This document shows positions 1 through 8,937 of a stretch of DNA of 64,000 bases, in pieces. Each line of letters opens with the position of its first letter. The first letter of the stretch is position 1. Source of the DNA: Corynebacterium frankenforstense DSM 45800. Its GTDB lineage: Bacteria; Actinomycetota; Actinomycetes; Mycobacteriales; Mycobacteriaceae. Location of the stretch: positions 1,984,001 through 2,048,000 of the forward strand of contig NZ_CP009247.1 in the NCBI RefSeq assembly GCF_001941485.1, written 5' to 3'. The position numbers and the translations under genes were made by a program. The notes beneath the pieces are model-generated. The model was not told where the DNA came from. It saw only the letters and a list, made by a program, of their open reading frames with translations, and made no database searches.

Positions 1-2575
1 CCGCCGGTAGCCCGGAGACGTCGAGCGCGCCGTCGTCGACGAGCTCGCGGATGCGCGGGGCGACGGTCTGCGCGAAGGACCGGGTCTGCCGCGCCAGCCG
101 CGCGATCTGCGGCGAAGCCGACAGCTCGGTGGACTCGTGCTCGAGCATGACGGTGCAGGACGGCTCCACACCGACGACGGTCAGCCCCTCATCGAGGTAG
201 GGCTCGAGCACCTCGGCGCTGTGCTCGAGGACCTTCTTGGCCACGGTCAGCTGCCCCGTCGAGTGCCAGGTCAGCCCGCAGCACACGAATCCGTCGGGGA
301 TGATGACGTCGAAGCCGAGTGCCTCGAGCACGCGCACCGCCGCCTGCGCCGGCGCGGTGCCGAGTTGGTTGTTGAAGGAGTCCGGCCACAGCACCACCGT
401 CTCGCGGTCGTCGCTTGACGACGCCGCGTCCGCCCGCCGTCGCTGCCACCGTTGCAGGTTTTCGTGGGCGAAGTGGATCAGCGGACGGGTGGTGTCCAGG
501 CCCCCGGCGCGCGCCATGAGCTTGGAGACGACCGGGGCGTGCATGGCCCAGTCGACCATGCGCGGCACCAGGGGGATGCGGTGGGCGACTGCACCGAGCA
601 CCGGCAGCCAGCCCATCAGGTAGTGGGCCATGGGCCGGATGCGGTGGCGGTAGTGGTGGTGGAGGAACTCGGCCTTGTAGGTGGCCATGTCGACGTTGAC
701 GGGGCACTCGGAGGCGCAGGCCTTGCAGGACAGGCACAGATCGAGGGCCTCCTCGACCTCCTTGGAGCGCACGCCGTCGGGCAGTGCCTCGCCGCGGTAC
801 ATCTCGGCGAGCAGGCGGGCACGCCCACGGGTGGAGTGGACCTCGTCGCCCGTGATCTGGAAGGAGGGGCACATCGCGTCGTCCTCGGAGCGGCAGGCGG
901 ACACACCGACGCACCGGTTGATCGCGGAGAGGAAGTCACCCTTGTCCGAGGTGAAGCGGTGCACCGGGGTGATGTCCAGGCCGCGCTGGGCGGGGTCCAT
1001 GCGCAGGCCCTCGGTGACCTCGTCCGGATCGACGAGCACACCGGGGTTGCACACGCCCTCGGGGTCGAAGATCGCCTTGAACTCGGCGAAGAGGTCGAGC
1101 ATCTCCTTCGAGTACATCTCCGGCAGCAGGCTGGAGCGGGCGCGGCCGTCGCCGTGCTCGCCGGAGAGCGAGCCGCCGAAGGAGGAGACCAGCTGCGCGG
1201 CCTCGTGCATGAAGTCACGGAAGGCGGCGACCCCCGCGGGCGTCGTGAAGTCGAAGCCGATGCGCACGTGCACGCAGCCCTCGCCGAAGTGGCCGAAGGG
1301 GATGCCGCGCAGGTGGTAACGGTCCATCAGGGCGTAGAGACCGCGCAGGTAGTCGGCGAGGTTCTCCGGCGGCACCGCGGAGTCCTCCCAGTTGGGCCAG
1401 GCCTCGCCGCCGTCGGGCAGGCGGGTGACGGTGCCGGCCGAGGACTCGCGGATGCGCCACAGCCCACGCATCTCGGTCGGGTCGCTGACGACGACGTGGT
1501 CGATGGTGGCCACGCTGCCGGCGACCTGCTCGGCCGCTGCGACGGCCTCCTCGACGGTGTCGCCGCCGGTCTCGCAGTAGAGCCAGCCACCGGCGGCCAG
1601 CCCCTTGCGCTCGCCGGGCAGGTTCTTGCCCGCGTTGGCCTGGCCCTGCTTGGAGCGCAGGGCGGCCAGCAGGTCGCCACCCATGCCCTCGATGGTGGCC
1701 ACGCCGGGCTGGCGCAGCACAGGCGCGGCGGCAGCGGCGTCATAGACGGTCTCGAAGGCCAGCACGGCCAGCGCGCGGACCTTGGGCACCGGCACCAGGC
1801 GGACCTTCATCTTCGTGATCACGCCGAGGGTGCCCTCGGAGCCAGCGATCGCACGGGCGGGATTCTCGGCGAGGTGATGCAGCCCGTAGCCGGAGACCTG
1901 GCGCGGGAAGCGGCCCAACTCGGTGTCGATCAGCTCGGCGTTGTCGGCGTAAAGCGCGCGTAGCTTCGCGTCGATCTCCTCGTCGGAGCAGCCCTCGGGC
2001 CCGACGGTGACGGTGCGACCGTCGGCCAGCATCAGTTCCAGCGAGATCAGGTTGTCGGCCGCGGTGCCCCAGGCCACCGAGTGGGAGCCGCAGGCGTTGT
2101 TGGCCACCATGCCGCCGATGGTGCAGCGCGAGTGGGTCGACGGGTCCGGCCCGTAGGTCAGGCCGTGGGGCGCGGCGGCGCGGCGCAGCGCGTCGCAGAC
2201 CACGCCGGGCTCGACGACGGCGGTGCGCGCCTCCGCGTCGAGCTCGAGGATGCGGTTGAAGTGCGCCGAAGTGTCGACGACGACGCCCTCGCCGATCGCA
2301 TTGGCCGCGACCGAGGAGCCGCCGCCGCGGCCGGTGACCGACCAACCGCGCTCGCGGGCCACAGCGAGCACGTCGCGCAGATCCCCGACGCCGTGCGGCT
2401 CGGCGACAGCGGCGGGAATACGCCGGAAGAGCCCGGCGTCTGAGGAGTAGGCCACCCGCGTGGTCATGTCAGTGCGGAGTCCGGTGCGCGAACCCGCACC
2501 GTATACCGCGGGGTCGACGCGGTGGAACCGCAGGGTGTCTCCGGGCGTGGTCTTAGGAGTGGTCTGGTGCGGCAT
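1..2575 (-). CDS. FAD-binding and Fe-S oxidoreductase (D-lactate/2-hydroxyacid dehydrogenase type), 3' end outside window
   Basis: About 858 residues are visible; the C-terminus lies left of base 1. The N-terminal half is an FAD_binding_4 domain (GRGGGSSVAANAIG, then GPDPSTHSRCTIGGMVANNA and GSEGTLGVITK) followed by an FAD-oxidase C-terminal domain. The second half has a ferredoxin-like cluster (CLSCKACASECP) and a CCG domain (FVCCGLTWHSTGQ). This is the long GlcD/Dld-plus-GlpC architecture that oxidises D-lactate or a similar 2-hydroxyacid and passes electrons through Fe-S centres, probably to quinone at the membrane. The ATG at 2575 follows GGAAGGGATTC, a good ribosome site. It is divergent from a GntR/FCD regulator and shares an operator-like sequence with a permease gene, suggesting a small acid-utilisation regulon. 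The substrate is inferred only. Confidence 0.88.
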   Translation of the reverse strand, partial: MPHQTTPKTTPGDTLRFHRVDPAVYGAGSRTGLRTDMTTRVAYSSDAGLFRRIPAAVAEPHGVGDLRDVLAVARERGWSVTGRGGGSSVAANAIGEGVVVDTSAHFNRILELDAEARTAVVEPGVVCDALRRAAAPHGLTYGPDPSTHSRCTIGGMVANNACGSHSVAWGTAADNLISLELMLADGRTVTVGPEGCSDEEIDAKLRALYADNAELIDTELGRFPRQVSGYGLHHLAENPARAIAGSEGTLGVITKMKVRLVPVPKVRALAVLAFETVYDAAAAAPVLRQPGVATIEGMGGDLLAALRSKQGQANAGKNLPGERKGLAAGGWLYCETGGDTVEEAVAAAEQVAGSVATIDHVVVSDPTEMRGLWRIRESSAGTVTRLPDGGEAWPNWEDSAVPPENLADYLRGLYALMDRYHLRGIPFGHFGEGCVHVRIGFDFTTPAGVAAFRDFMHEAAQLVSSFGGSLSGEHGDGRARSSLLPEMYSKEMLDLFAEFKAIFDPEGVCNPGVLVDPDEVTEGLRMDPAQRGLDITPVHRFTSDKGDFLSAINRCVGVSACRSEDDAMCPSFQITGDEVHSTRGRARLLAEMYRGEALPDGVRSKEVEEALDLCLSCKACASECPVNVDMATYKAEFLHHHYRHRIRPMAHYLMGWLPVLGAVAHRIPLVPRMVDWAMHAPVVSKLMARAGGLDTTRPLIHFAHENLQRWQRRRADAASSSDDRETVVLWPDSFNNQLGTAPAQAAVRVLEALGFDVIIPDGFVCCGLTWHSTGQLTVAKKVLEHSAEVLEPYLDEGLTVVGVEPSCTVMLEHESTELSASPQIARLARQTRSFAQTVAPRIRELVDDGALDVSGLPA

Positions 2576-2620
2576 GAATCCCTTCCTCTGGCGCCTGCCT
2601 CGGATGCTCCGTTCCGGCAA

Positions 2621-2635
2621 CATGTTACACGCTAC
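2621..2635. promoter_or_regulatory. Putative GntR operator in the oxidase/regulator divergent gap
   Basis: catgttacacgctac; 13 of 15 bases are identical to catgttacgtgctac at 5154-5168 in front of the permease gene. The GT-T-AC core fits the GTNxAC core common to FCD-family operators. It lies about 45 bases before the oxidase start and just upstream of the regulator's -10 hexamer, so it could control both. Confidence 0.55.
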
Positions 2636-2650
2636 TGTCCATAGTCCGTG

Positions 2651-2656
2651 CATAAT
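2651..2656 (+). promoter_or_regulatory. -10 hexamer of the GntR gene, leaderless
   Basis: CATAAT ends six bases before ATG 2663, placing the transcript start at or next to the start codon. Confidence 0.5.
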
Positions 2657-2662
2657 GGGGCC

Positions 2663-3388
2663 ATGCAGACGCCGAGCACCCTGACCGAACAGGTGATGGA
2701 CACCGTCCGCGACAAGATCGTCGACGGGTCGATGTCCCCGGACACCTGGTACAGCGTCTACCAGCTCTCCGCCGAGCTCGGGGTCTCCCGCTCCCCCGTC
2801 CGCGACGCGCTGCTCCGCCTCGCGGAGGCCGGGCTGGTGAAGTTCACCCGCAACCGCGGCTTCCGCGTGGTGGAGACCCGCCCCGAGGACGTCGCGGAGA
2901 TCTTCGGGCTACGCCTGGGCATCGAGCCCTTCGCCGCCTACCGCGCCGCGCTCTCGCGCACCCCCGAGCAACTGGCCGCCGCCGACGACCTGGTGGCGCG
3001 CATGTCCGCACTCGCGGCGGTGGACGAGGCCGGAGACACGAATGAGTCCGGCGCACTCGAGGACGCGTTCTTCACCGAGGACCGCAAACTGCACTCCCTG
3101 ATCATGGACATGGGAGGCTCGCACCGCGGCGGCGCACTGGTTGAGACGCTGCGCACCCACACCCGCATCCTCGGCTCGAGTACGGCCGGCTCCTCACGCA
3201 CGCTCGCCGACATCCTCGACGAGCACCGCCCTGTCCTCGAAGCCATCCGCAACGGTGACGCGGAGGCCGCACGGGCGACGATGCGCGAGCACCTGACCAC
3301 CACCGGCAAGCTCCTGCTCCACCAGGCGCTCGGTGACGACACGACGCGCGCGACCGAGATCTGGTCGCGCTACGCCGCGGGGCTCTGA
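2663..3388 (+). CDS. GntR family transcriptional regulator, FCD subfamily
   Basis: 241 residues. The N-terminal winged helix spans roughly residues 8-70 (ELGVSRSPVRDALLRLAEAGLV). An FCD effector domain follows, with the metal-site pattern D140, H144, H188 and H210 (EDRKLH, DEHRP, MREHL) seen in LldR-like members. Such proteins sense small carboxylic acids. The start is ATG 2663, six bases after a -10-like CATAAT; a GTG at 2648 is in frame but lies inside the promoter. It is divergent from the FAD/Fe-S oxidase, with the permease downstream on the opposite strand. The repeated 15-mer upstream of both targets is its likely operator (inference). The effector may be the hydroxyacid used by the oxidase. 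Confidence 0.9.
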   Translation: MQTPSTLTEQVMDTVRDKIVDGSMSPDTWYSVYQLSAELGVSRSPVRDALLRLAEAGLVKFTRNRGFRVVETRPEDVAEIFGLRLGIEPFAAYRAALSRTPEQLAAADDLVARMSALAAVDEAGDTNESGALEDAFFTEDRKLHSLIMDMGGSHRGGALVETLRTHTRILGSSTAGSSRTLADILDEHRPVLEAIRNGDAEAARATMREHLTTTGKLLLHQALGDDTTRATEIWSRYAAGL

Positions 3389-3401
3389 TTCCCGGGAGGT
3401 T

Positions 3402-3662
3402 CTAGTCCTCCGGGTCGACGTCGCCCGGGCCGCGCAGACGGCGGTGCTCCGGCTGGTACTTCAGGCCGAAGGCGCACAGCGCGCACAAGGTCGAAGCCGC
3501 GAAGGCCCAGGGGCCGAGCCCTTCGGAGAGCCCGACGACCACGGACCCGGAGCCGAAAAACACTCCGACGAGCTGACCGAGCACAATCACGGCGCCCAGC
3601 AGCAGGAAGGCCGCGAGGAAAAAGAAGAACAGGGTCTTCACGCCGAGAAACAACTTGCTCAC
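3402..3662 (-). CDS. Small two-helix membrane protein downstream of TRAP-type permease
   Basis: 86 residues with two hydrophobic segments (about residues 8-35 and 40-68) and a charged tail, RRLRGPGDVDPED. The start is GTG 3662, preceded by GAGAGG eight bases upstream. It follows the permease gene by 95 bases on the same strand, so it is probably co-transcribed. I do not recognise the family. TRAP transporters need a small membrane subunit (DctQ, normally four helices, about 160 residues), and no normal DctQ or DctP gene is present. A miniature partner subunit is a possibility, not a conclusion. Confidence 0.6.
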   Translation of the reverse strand: MSKLFLGVKTLFFFFLAAFLLLGAVIVLGQLVGVFFGSGSVVVGLSEGLGPWAFAASTLCALCAFGLKYQPEHRRLRGPGDVDPED

Positions 3663-3669
3663 GATGCAG

Positions 3670-3724
3670 TCCTCTCAGATTCTCTCTGTCTCTGTTTTTC
3701 TATGTCTGTGTCTCTGTCTTCCGG
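3670..3724. repeat. Low-complexity pyrimidine tract between permease and small membrane gene
   Basis: About 55 bases built almost only from tct, ctgt and gtct steps on the plus strand. It is far lower in GC than its surroundings. On the transcribed strand it is a purine-rich, poorly structured spacer between the two genes, with a five-base homopolymer. Confidence 0.7.
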
Positions 3725-3757
3725 GGGCCGCGGCACCGGAGCGCAGCGGCCATCCGG

Positions 3758-5107
3758 TCAGCCGGGGATGTAGACCGGCAGCCAGCCCATGCCGGCGATC
3801 CAGGCCAGCAGGAGCATCGGGACCACGAAGTAGACGATGAGCGGGACGAACATCTTCGTCGGGTTCGCCTCCGCGATGGCCGCCGAGAGGTAGATCGGCG
3901 CACCGACGGGCGGGGAGGCACCCTCGGTGGAGGTGCACAGCAGCACGACGATGATCGCCAGCGTCGGGTCGGCCCCGACGGCGGTCAGCGCGGCCACGGC
4001 GGGAGCGCCGATCGCGGCGGCCGTCGCCGTCGAGGACAGCGGGGTGGCCACGACGATGACCAGGGCGCAGACCAGGGCGACCATGAGCGCGCGCGGCAGA
4101 TCCAGCGAGTCCAACCAGCCGGAGAGCTGCGGGCCCACGTCGAGCGACTCCATGACCTTGGCCGCGGCCAGCGCGGAGAACAGCGAGATGCCCACAGTGG
4201 CGAACTGCGGGGCGTCGCGGAGCAGCTGGACCCGGAAGTGTGCGTTGTTCTGCCGGATCCGGTTGGCACCCTCGAGCAGCGCGATGATGGTGATCAGGAT
4301 CGGCACCCACACGATGATGGAGATGGCCTTCACGCCGTCGCCGCCGATGCGGGCGTCGGACTTGAGCCACTCCGCCAGCGGGCCGATGGTCAGCACGACC
4401 GGGATGATTATGCCGATGAAGATCAGCGGCGAGCGCCACCCGGCGCGCATGGCGTCGGCGAAGGAGGAGCGGTCGGACTTCGGGGTGGCCGGCACCTTGT
4501 CCATGCGCGTCCACGCGAAGACCAGCAGCATGCGGTAGAGCACGGCCCAGCCACCGGCGCAGGCCAGGGCGACGTAGGTCGACGAAGCGGACGCCCCGGC
4601 CGCGGCGGGCAGGGCGAGGATGATGAACATCGTGGAGTTCGGCGGCAGTGCGACGCCCAGTCCGGAGTTGCCGGCCAGCAGCGTCGCCGCGCGCTCCTTG
4701 GACCAGCCGGTCTGCTTCATCCAGGGGATGGTCACCGAACCGACGGTGGCTGCGTTGCCCGCGGTGTTGCCGGCGATCAGGCCGATCATCGCGGAGCCAA
4801 GCGTCGAGACGTAGGCCGCACCGCCACGCAGGCGACCGAAGATCGAGTTGAGGATGGAGATCAGCCGGTCGATCAGGCCCGTCGACTGGACGATGATGCC
4901 CATGAAGACGAAGGCCATACCGGCGAAGGTGACCTCGGACTGGGCGGCCTCGACGACACTGTCCCACAGCAGGCGGGGCGCGTCGGTGCCACCGAATAAC
5001 GAGATGGCCAGCAGAGCGGCGAGCAGTGACTCGGCGATGTCGCGTTTGAACCCGACATTGAGCACCACCGTGACCGCGATGAAGACCAGAAGGGCGAGGA
5101 TACCCAT
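3758..5107 (-). CDS. TRAP-type large permease subunit (DctM-like)
   Basis: 449 residues and polytopic, with about 11-12 hydrophobic segments. The RGGAAYVSTLGSAM and GNTAGNAATVGSVTIP region, the following ALPP loop, and the late SPPVGAPIYLSAAIAE loop match the DctM/ion-transporter family that imports C4-dicarboxylates and other organic acids with sodium. ATG 5107 has AGGAG six bases upstream. It shares a 15-mer with the oxidase/regulator gap, so it is probably the importer of the acid oxidised by that enzyme (inference). There is no periplasmic DctP gene and no ordinary DctQ gene nearby; only the 86-residue membrane protein follows. Confidence 0.82.
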   Translation of the reverse strand: MGILALLVFIAVTVVLNVGFKRDIAESLLAALLAISLFGGTDAPRLLWDSVVEAAQSEVTFAGMAFVFMGIIVQSTGLIDRLISILNSIFGRLRGGAAYVSTLGSAMIGLIAGNTAGNAATVGSVTIPWMKQTGWSKERAATLLAGNSGLGVALPPNSTMFIILALPAAAGASASSTYVALACAGGWAVLYRMLLVFAWTRMDKVPATPKSDRSSFADAMRAGWRSPLIFIGIIIPVVLTIGPLAEWLKSDARIGGDGVKAISIIVWVPILITIIALLEGANRIRQNNAHFRVQLLRDAPQFATVGISLFSALAAAKVMESLDVGPQLSGWLDSLDLPRALMVALVCALVIVVATPLSSTATAAAIGAPAVAALTAVGADPTLAIIVVLLCTSTEGASPPVGAPIYLSAAIAEANPTKMFVPLIVYFVVPMLLLAWIAGMGWLPVYIPG

Positions 5108-5150
5108 CGTTGCTCCTCATGTTCGTCGGGAAACGTGGTGTCGGTCACGT

Positions 5151-5168
5151 TAGCATGTTACGTGCTAC
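5151..5168. promoter_or_regulatory. Putative GntR operator upstream of the permease
   Basis: TAGCATGTTACGTGCTA (5151-5167) is an imperfect palindrome with perfect TAGCA/TGCTA arms. The 15-mer at 5154-5168 differs at only two positions from 2621-2635. It lies about 45 bases before ATG 5107, the same distance as the first copy from the oxidase start. Confidence 0.6.
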
Positions 5169-5311
5169 ATCTACTACGCGGCGTCCCCATGGCCACCCCC
5201 GTCACGGGGTTTTTGCCCCCGCCCACCGCCGGGGCCAGAATATCCAGGTAACTGCCAGACAACCGTGAGCGTCCCTCGCCCACGCCCCAGGCCAGGAGAA
5301 CTGAAACCCCC

Positions 5312-7219
5312 GTGACCACCGCGACCGACACCCCAGTGCATCCCGTCGACCGGGTGCCCGCCCCGCCCAAGCTCGCGGCCCTGGGCCTGCAGCACGTCCT
5401 CGCCTTCTACGCCGGCGCCGTCATCGTGCCGCTGCTCATCGCCTCCTCGCTGAAGCTGGACACGGCCACCACCGTCCACCTGATCAACGCGGACCTGCTG
5501 ACCTGCGGCCTGGCCACGATCATCCAGTCGGTGGGCATCGGCCGGCACGTCGGCGTGCGCCTGCCCATCGTCCAGGGCGTGACCACCACGGCCGTCGCGC
5601 CGATCATCGCGGTCGGCCTCGGCGCGACCGACGGCGCGGGCGGCACCGCCGCACTGCCGACCATCTACGGCGCCGTCATCGTCGCCGGCGTCTTCACCTT
5701 CCTGGTCACCCCGGTCTTCGCCCGGCTGCTGAAGTACTTCCCGCCCGTGGTCACCGGCACCGTGCTGCTGGTGATGGGCACCTCGCTGCTGGCCGTCTCG
5801 ACCAACGACTTCGTCAACTACGCCGAGGGCACCCCCGCCGGCCGCGACCTGGCCTACGCCTTCGGCACCCTGCTGATCATCGTGCTCGCCCAGCGCTTCC
5901 TGCGCGGCTTCCTGGGCACCCTGTCCATCCTCATCGGCCTGGTCACCGGCACCGTCGTCGCGCTCGTCCTGGGCGACGCGAACCTCGACGCCGTCGGCGA
6001 CGCGGGCGTCTTCGGCATCACCACCCCGTTCTACTTCGGTGTCCCCCGCTTCGACCTGATGGCCTGCCTGGCGCTGATCATCGTCATGATCATCACGATG
6101 GTGGAGACCACCGGCGACGTCTTCGCCACCGGCGAGATCGTCGGCCGCCGCACCCGCCGCGAGGACGTCGCCCGCGCCATCCGCGCCGACGGCATCTCCA
6201 CCACCCTCGGCGGCGTGCTCAACTCCTTCCCGTACACCTGCTTCGCGCAGAACGTCGGCCTGGTCCGCATCACCGGCGTGAAGTCGCGCTGGGTGGCCGC
6301 CGCCGCGGCCGGCTTCATGATCGTGCTCGGCCTGCTGCCCAAGGCCGGCGCCGTGGTCGCCTCCATCCCCGCCCCGGTGCTCGGCGCGGCGTCGCTGATG
6401 CTCTTCGCCAACGTCGCCTGGGTCGGCATGCAGACCATCGGCAAGGCCGACATGTCGGACAACCGCAACTCGGTGATCGTGACCACCGCCCTCGGCCTGG
6501 CCATGCTCATCACCTTCCGCCCGGACGTCGCCGAGGTGCTGCCCACCTGGGCGCAGACCTTCTTCTCCTCGGGCATGTCCACCGGCGCGATCACGGCGAT
6601 CCTGCTCAACCTCCTCTTCTTCCACGTCGGCAACCAGTCCGGCGGCGAGGTCGCCCGCGGCCACTCGCTCGCGGAGGTCAACGAGTTCAGCCGCGAGGAG
6701 TTCGTCGAGGCCTTCAAGCCGCTGTTCAACAACCGCGTCTGGCCGCTCGAGGTCACCTGGGAGTCCCGCCCCTTCGAGTCCGTCGACACGCTGCGCGAGG
6801 CCGTCCAGGTCGCCGTGCTCTCCGCCGACCCGGCCCGCCGCGAGGAGCTCATCCACGACTACCCGGACATGGCCGAGCTGCTGCTCGTCGACGACGACGA
6901 GGCCGCGCAGATCTCCCGCGACCGCGGTTCGCTGGCCCTGGGCGACATCGACGACGTCGACGCCGAGCGCCTGCGCCGCATCTCCGCCGAGTACCGCGAG
7001 CGCTTCCACATGCCCTTCGTCGCCTTCCTGGACACCACCGACAGCGTCGACGACGTCGTGCGCGACGGCGTGCGCCGCCTGGCCAACTCCGACGAGCAGG
7101 AGCACCGCGTTGCACTCAGCCAGATCGTCGAGATCGCCGGCGACCGCTTCGACATGCTGCTCGCCGACGCCAACCCGGTGCGCTCCTCCTGGGAGCGCAA
7201 GTTCACCGAGCTGGACTGA
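5312..7219 (+). CDS. NCS2 nucleobase/urate permease fused to an OHCU-decarboxylase-like domain
   Basis: 635 residues. Roughly residues 20-440 form a uracil-xanthine (NCS2) permease: AALGLQHVLAFYAGAVIVPLL at the start, then VETTGDVFATGEIVG and the GGVLNSFPYTCFAQNVGLV substrate/ion region. After about residue 450 comes a segment like 2-oxo-4-hydroxy-4-carboxy-5-ureidoimidazoline decarboxylase (SAEYRERFHMPFVAFL, then RLANSDEQEHRVALSQIVEIAGDR), an enzyme of urate breakdown. The usual HPxL catalytic motif reads IHDYPDMA, so activity is uncertain. The fusion suggests coupled urate import and degradation. The GTG start at 5312 has AGGAG 13 bases upstream. No other ureide genes are seen in the window. 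Confidence 0.85.
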   Translation: MTTATDTPVHPVDRVPAPPKLAALGLQHVLAFYAGAVIVPLLIASSLKLDTATTVHLINADLLTCGLATIIQSVGIGRHVGVRLPIVQGVTTTAVAPIIAVGLGATDGAGGTAALPTIYGAVIVAGVFTFLVTPVFARLLKYFPPVVTGTVLLVMGTSLLAVSTNDFVNYAEGTPAGRDLAYAFGTLLIIVLAQRFLRGFLGTLSILIGLVTGTVVALVLGDANLDAVGDAGVFGITTPFYFGVPRFDLMACLALIIVMIITMVETTGDVFATGEIVGRRTRREDVARAIRADGISTTLGGVLNSFPYTCFAQNVGLVRITGVKSRWVAAAAAGFMIVLGLLPKAGAVVASIPAPVLGAASLMLFANVAWVGMQTIGKADMSDNRNSVIVTTALGLAMLITFRPDVAEVLPTWAQTFFSSGMSTGAITAILLNLLFFHVGNQSGGEVARGHSLAEVNEFSREEFVEAFKPLFNNRVWPLEVTWESRPFESVDTLREAVQVAVLSADPARREELIHDYPDMAELLLVDDDEAAQISRDRGSLALGDIDDVDAERLRRISAEYRERFHMPFVAFLDTTDSVDDVVRDGVRRLANSDEQEHRVALSQIVEIAGDRFDMLLADANPVRSSWERKFTELD

Positions 7220-7272
7220 CCCCGGTACCGCTGAACCCCGTACTACCTGGCCCGGCGGCGAGCGGCGCGCCC

Positions 7273-7278
7273 TATAAT
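7273..7278 (+). promoter_or_regulatory. -10 hexamer of panB, leaderless
   Basis: A consensus TATAAT ends eight bases before ATG 7287. There is no ribosome-binding site between them, so the panB mRNA probably starts at its ATG. Confidence 0.7.
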
Positions 7279-7286
7279 CCCGTGAC

Positions 7287-8120
7287 ATGCACGGTATTGA
7301 TGCTCGACGGGTGCGCACCCGCCACCTCGCCCAGGCCAAGGCCCAGGGCACAAAGATCACTGCCCTGACCAGTTATGACGCCCTGACGGCCGCCATCTTC
7401 GACGAGGCGGGCATCGACCTGCTCCTCGTCGGCGACTCGGCGGCCAACGTCGTACTCGGCCAGGACTCCACGCTGGGGATCACGCTCGACGAGATGATCA
7501 CCATGGCGCGCGCCGTCGCCGGCGCCGCGAAGCGCGCGTTCGTCGTCTGCGACCTGCCCTTCGGCAGCTACGAGGAGTCCGACGCCCAGGCCGTCGCCTC
7601 CTCGGTGCGCCTGATGAAGGAGGCCGGCGTCGCCGCCGTCAAGATCGAGGGCGGCGTCGAGATGGCCCCGACCATCCGCCGCATCGTCGACGCCGGCATC
7701 CCCGTCGTCGCCCACATCGGCTACACCCCGCAGTCCGAGCACGCCCTCGGCGGCCACGTCGTGCAGGGACGCGGCGACGCCGCCGAGCGGTTGCTTGCCG
7801 ACGCCGCGGCGGTCGCCGAGGCGGGTGCGTGCGCCGTGGTGCTGGAGATGGTGCCCGCCGAGCTCGCCGCCCGGGTGACCGCCGAGGTCGCCGTCCCGAC
7901 CATCGGCATCGGCGCCGGCGCCGGCTGCGACGGCCAGATCCTGGTCTGGACCGACGCCTTCGGCCTGGGCCGCGGCCGCGCCCCGCGCTTCGTGCGCCGC
8001 TTCGCGCAGCTCGGCGAGGACCTGCTCGCCGCCGCGCGCACCTACGCCGACGAGGTGGAGGCCGGTACCTTCCCGGCCGCCGCCGAGAGCTTCGGGGATT
8101 CGAAGGAGCGGGACAAGTGA
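7287..8120 (+). CDS. panB: 3-methyl-2-oxobutanoate hydroxymethyltransferase
   Basis: 277 residues, the usual length. It converts 2-oxoisovalerate plus methylene-tetrahydrofolate to ketopantoate, the first committed step of pantothenate synthesis, in the cytosol. Visible family signatures are [19 protein letters not shown], the metal-binding [11 protein letters not shown] and [11 protein letters not shown] segments, KIEGG, and [18 protein letters not shown]. It is translated from a leaderless transcript and its stop overlaps the panC start (GTGA), so the two are translationally coupled. Confidence 0.97.
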   Translation: MHGIDARRVRTRHLAQAKAQGTKITALTSYDALTAAIFDEAGIDLLLVGDSAANVVLGQDSTLGITLDEMITMARAVAGAAKRAFVVCDLPFGSYEESDAQAVASSVRLMKEAGVAAVKIEGGVEMAPTIRRIVDAGIPVVAHIGYTPQSEHALGGHVVQGRGDAAERLLADAAAVAEAGACAVVLEMVPAELAARVTAEVAVPTIGIGAGAGCDGQILVWTDAFGLGRGRAPRFVRRFAQLGEDLLAAARTYADEVEAGTFPAAAESFGDSKERDK

Positions 8121-8932
8121 GCCCCGTCGTCACCCGCACCCCCGAGGAGCTGCGCGCCGCGCTCGCCGGACTCGACGGCACCGTGGGCCTGGTGCCCACC
8201 ATGGGTGCCCTGCACTCGGGCCACGCCTCGCTCGTGGCGAAGGCCGCGGAGGAGAACGACCACGTCGTCGTCAGCGTCTTCGTCAACCCGCTGCAGTTCA
8301 CCGACCTCGGCGACTGCGACGACTACCGCGACTACCCGCACGACGTCGACAAGGACGTCGCGTTCCTCTCCGACAAGGGCGTCGACGTCGTCTTCGCCCC
8401 GGAGGCGGAGGCGATGTACCCGCAGGGCGTGCCCGAGGTGTGGGTGCGCACCGGCCGGATGGGCGAGGTGCTCGAGGGCGCCTGGCGCCCCGGCCACTTC
8501 GACGGCGTGGCCACCGTGGTGACCAAGCTGCTCAGCCTCGTCCGCCCGGCGCGCGTCTACTTCGGCCAGAAGGACGCCCAGCAGCTGATGATCGTCCGCC
8601 GCATGGTCTCCGACCTGAACCTGGGCCCGGAGGTCCGCGCGGTGCCGATCGTGCGCGCCGCCGACGGTCTGGCCGAGTCCAGCCGCAACCAGCACCTCTC
8701 CCCCGAGGCCCGCTCCCGGGCCCTGGCCCTGCCGCGCGCGCTCGCCGCGATCGCGGACGGTACCGACCTGGAGACCGCCCGCGCCGAGCTGGCCGCCGCC
8801 GAGGGCGTGGAGCTGGACTACCTCGAGATCGTCGACCCGGCGACCTTCACCGCCGATCCCGAGGGCACCCTCGCCCTCGGCGCGATCCGCGTGGGCGGCA
8901 CCCGCCTGATCGACAACCGCCTGCTCGGGTAG
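8117..8932 (+). CDS. panC: Pantothenate synthetase
   Basis: 271 residues. ATP-dependent ligation of pantoate and beta-alanine. The nucleotide-binding [13 protein letters not shown] (HxGH variant HSGH), [11 protein letters not shown] and the SRNQHLSP loop are all present. The start is the GTG overlapping the panB stop by four bases; an upstream extension would run far into panB. xylB begins five bases after its stop, forming a panB-panC-xylB operon, an arrangement I recall from Corynebacterium glutamicum. Confidence 0.97.
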   Translation: MSPVVTRTPEELRAALAGLDGTVGLVPTMGALHSGHASLVAKAAEENDHVVVSVFVNPLQFTDLGDCDDYRDYPHDVDKDVAFLSDKGVDVVFAPEAEAMYPQGVPEVWVRTGRMGEVLEGAWRPGHFDGVATVVTKLLSLVRPARVYFGQKDAQQLMIVRRMVSDLNLGPEVRAVPIVRAADGLAESSRNQHLSPEARSRALALPRALAAIADGTDLETARAELAAAEGVELDYLEIVDPATFTADPEGTLALGAIRVGGTRLIDNRLLG

Positions 8933-8937
8933 CCGCC

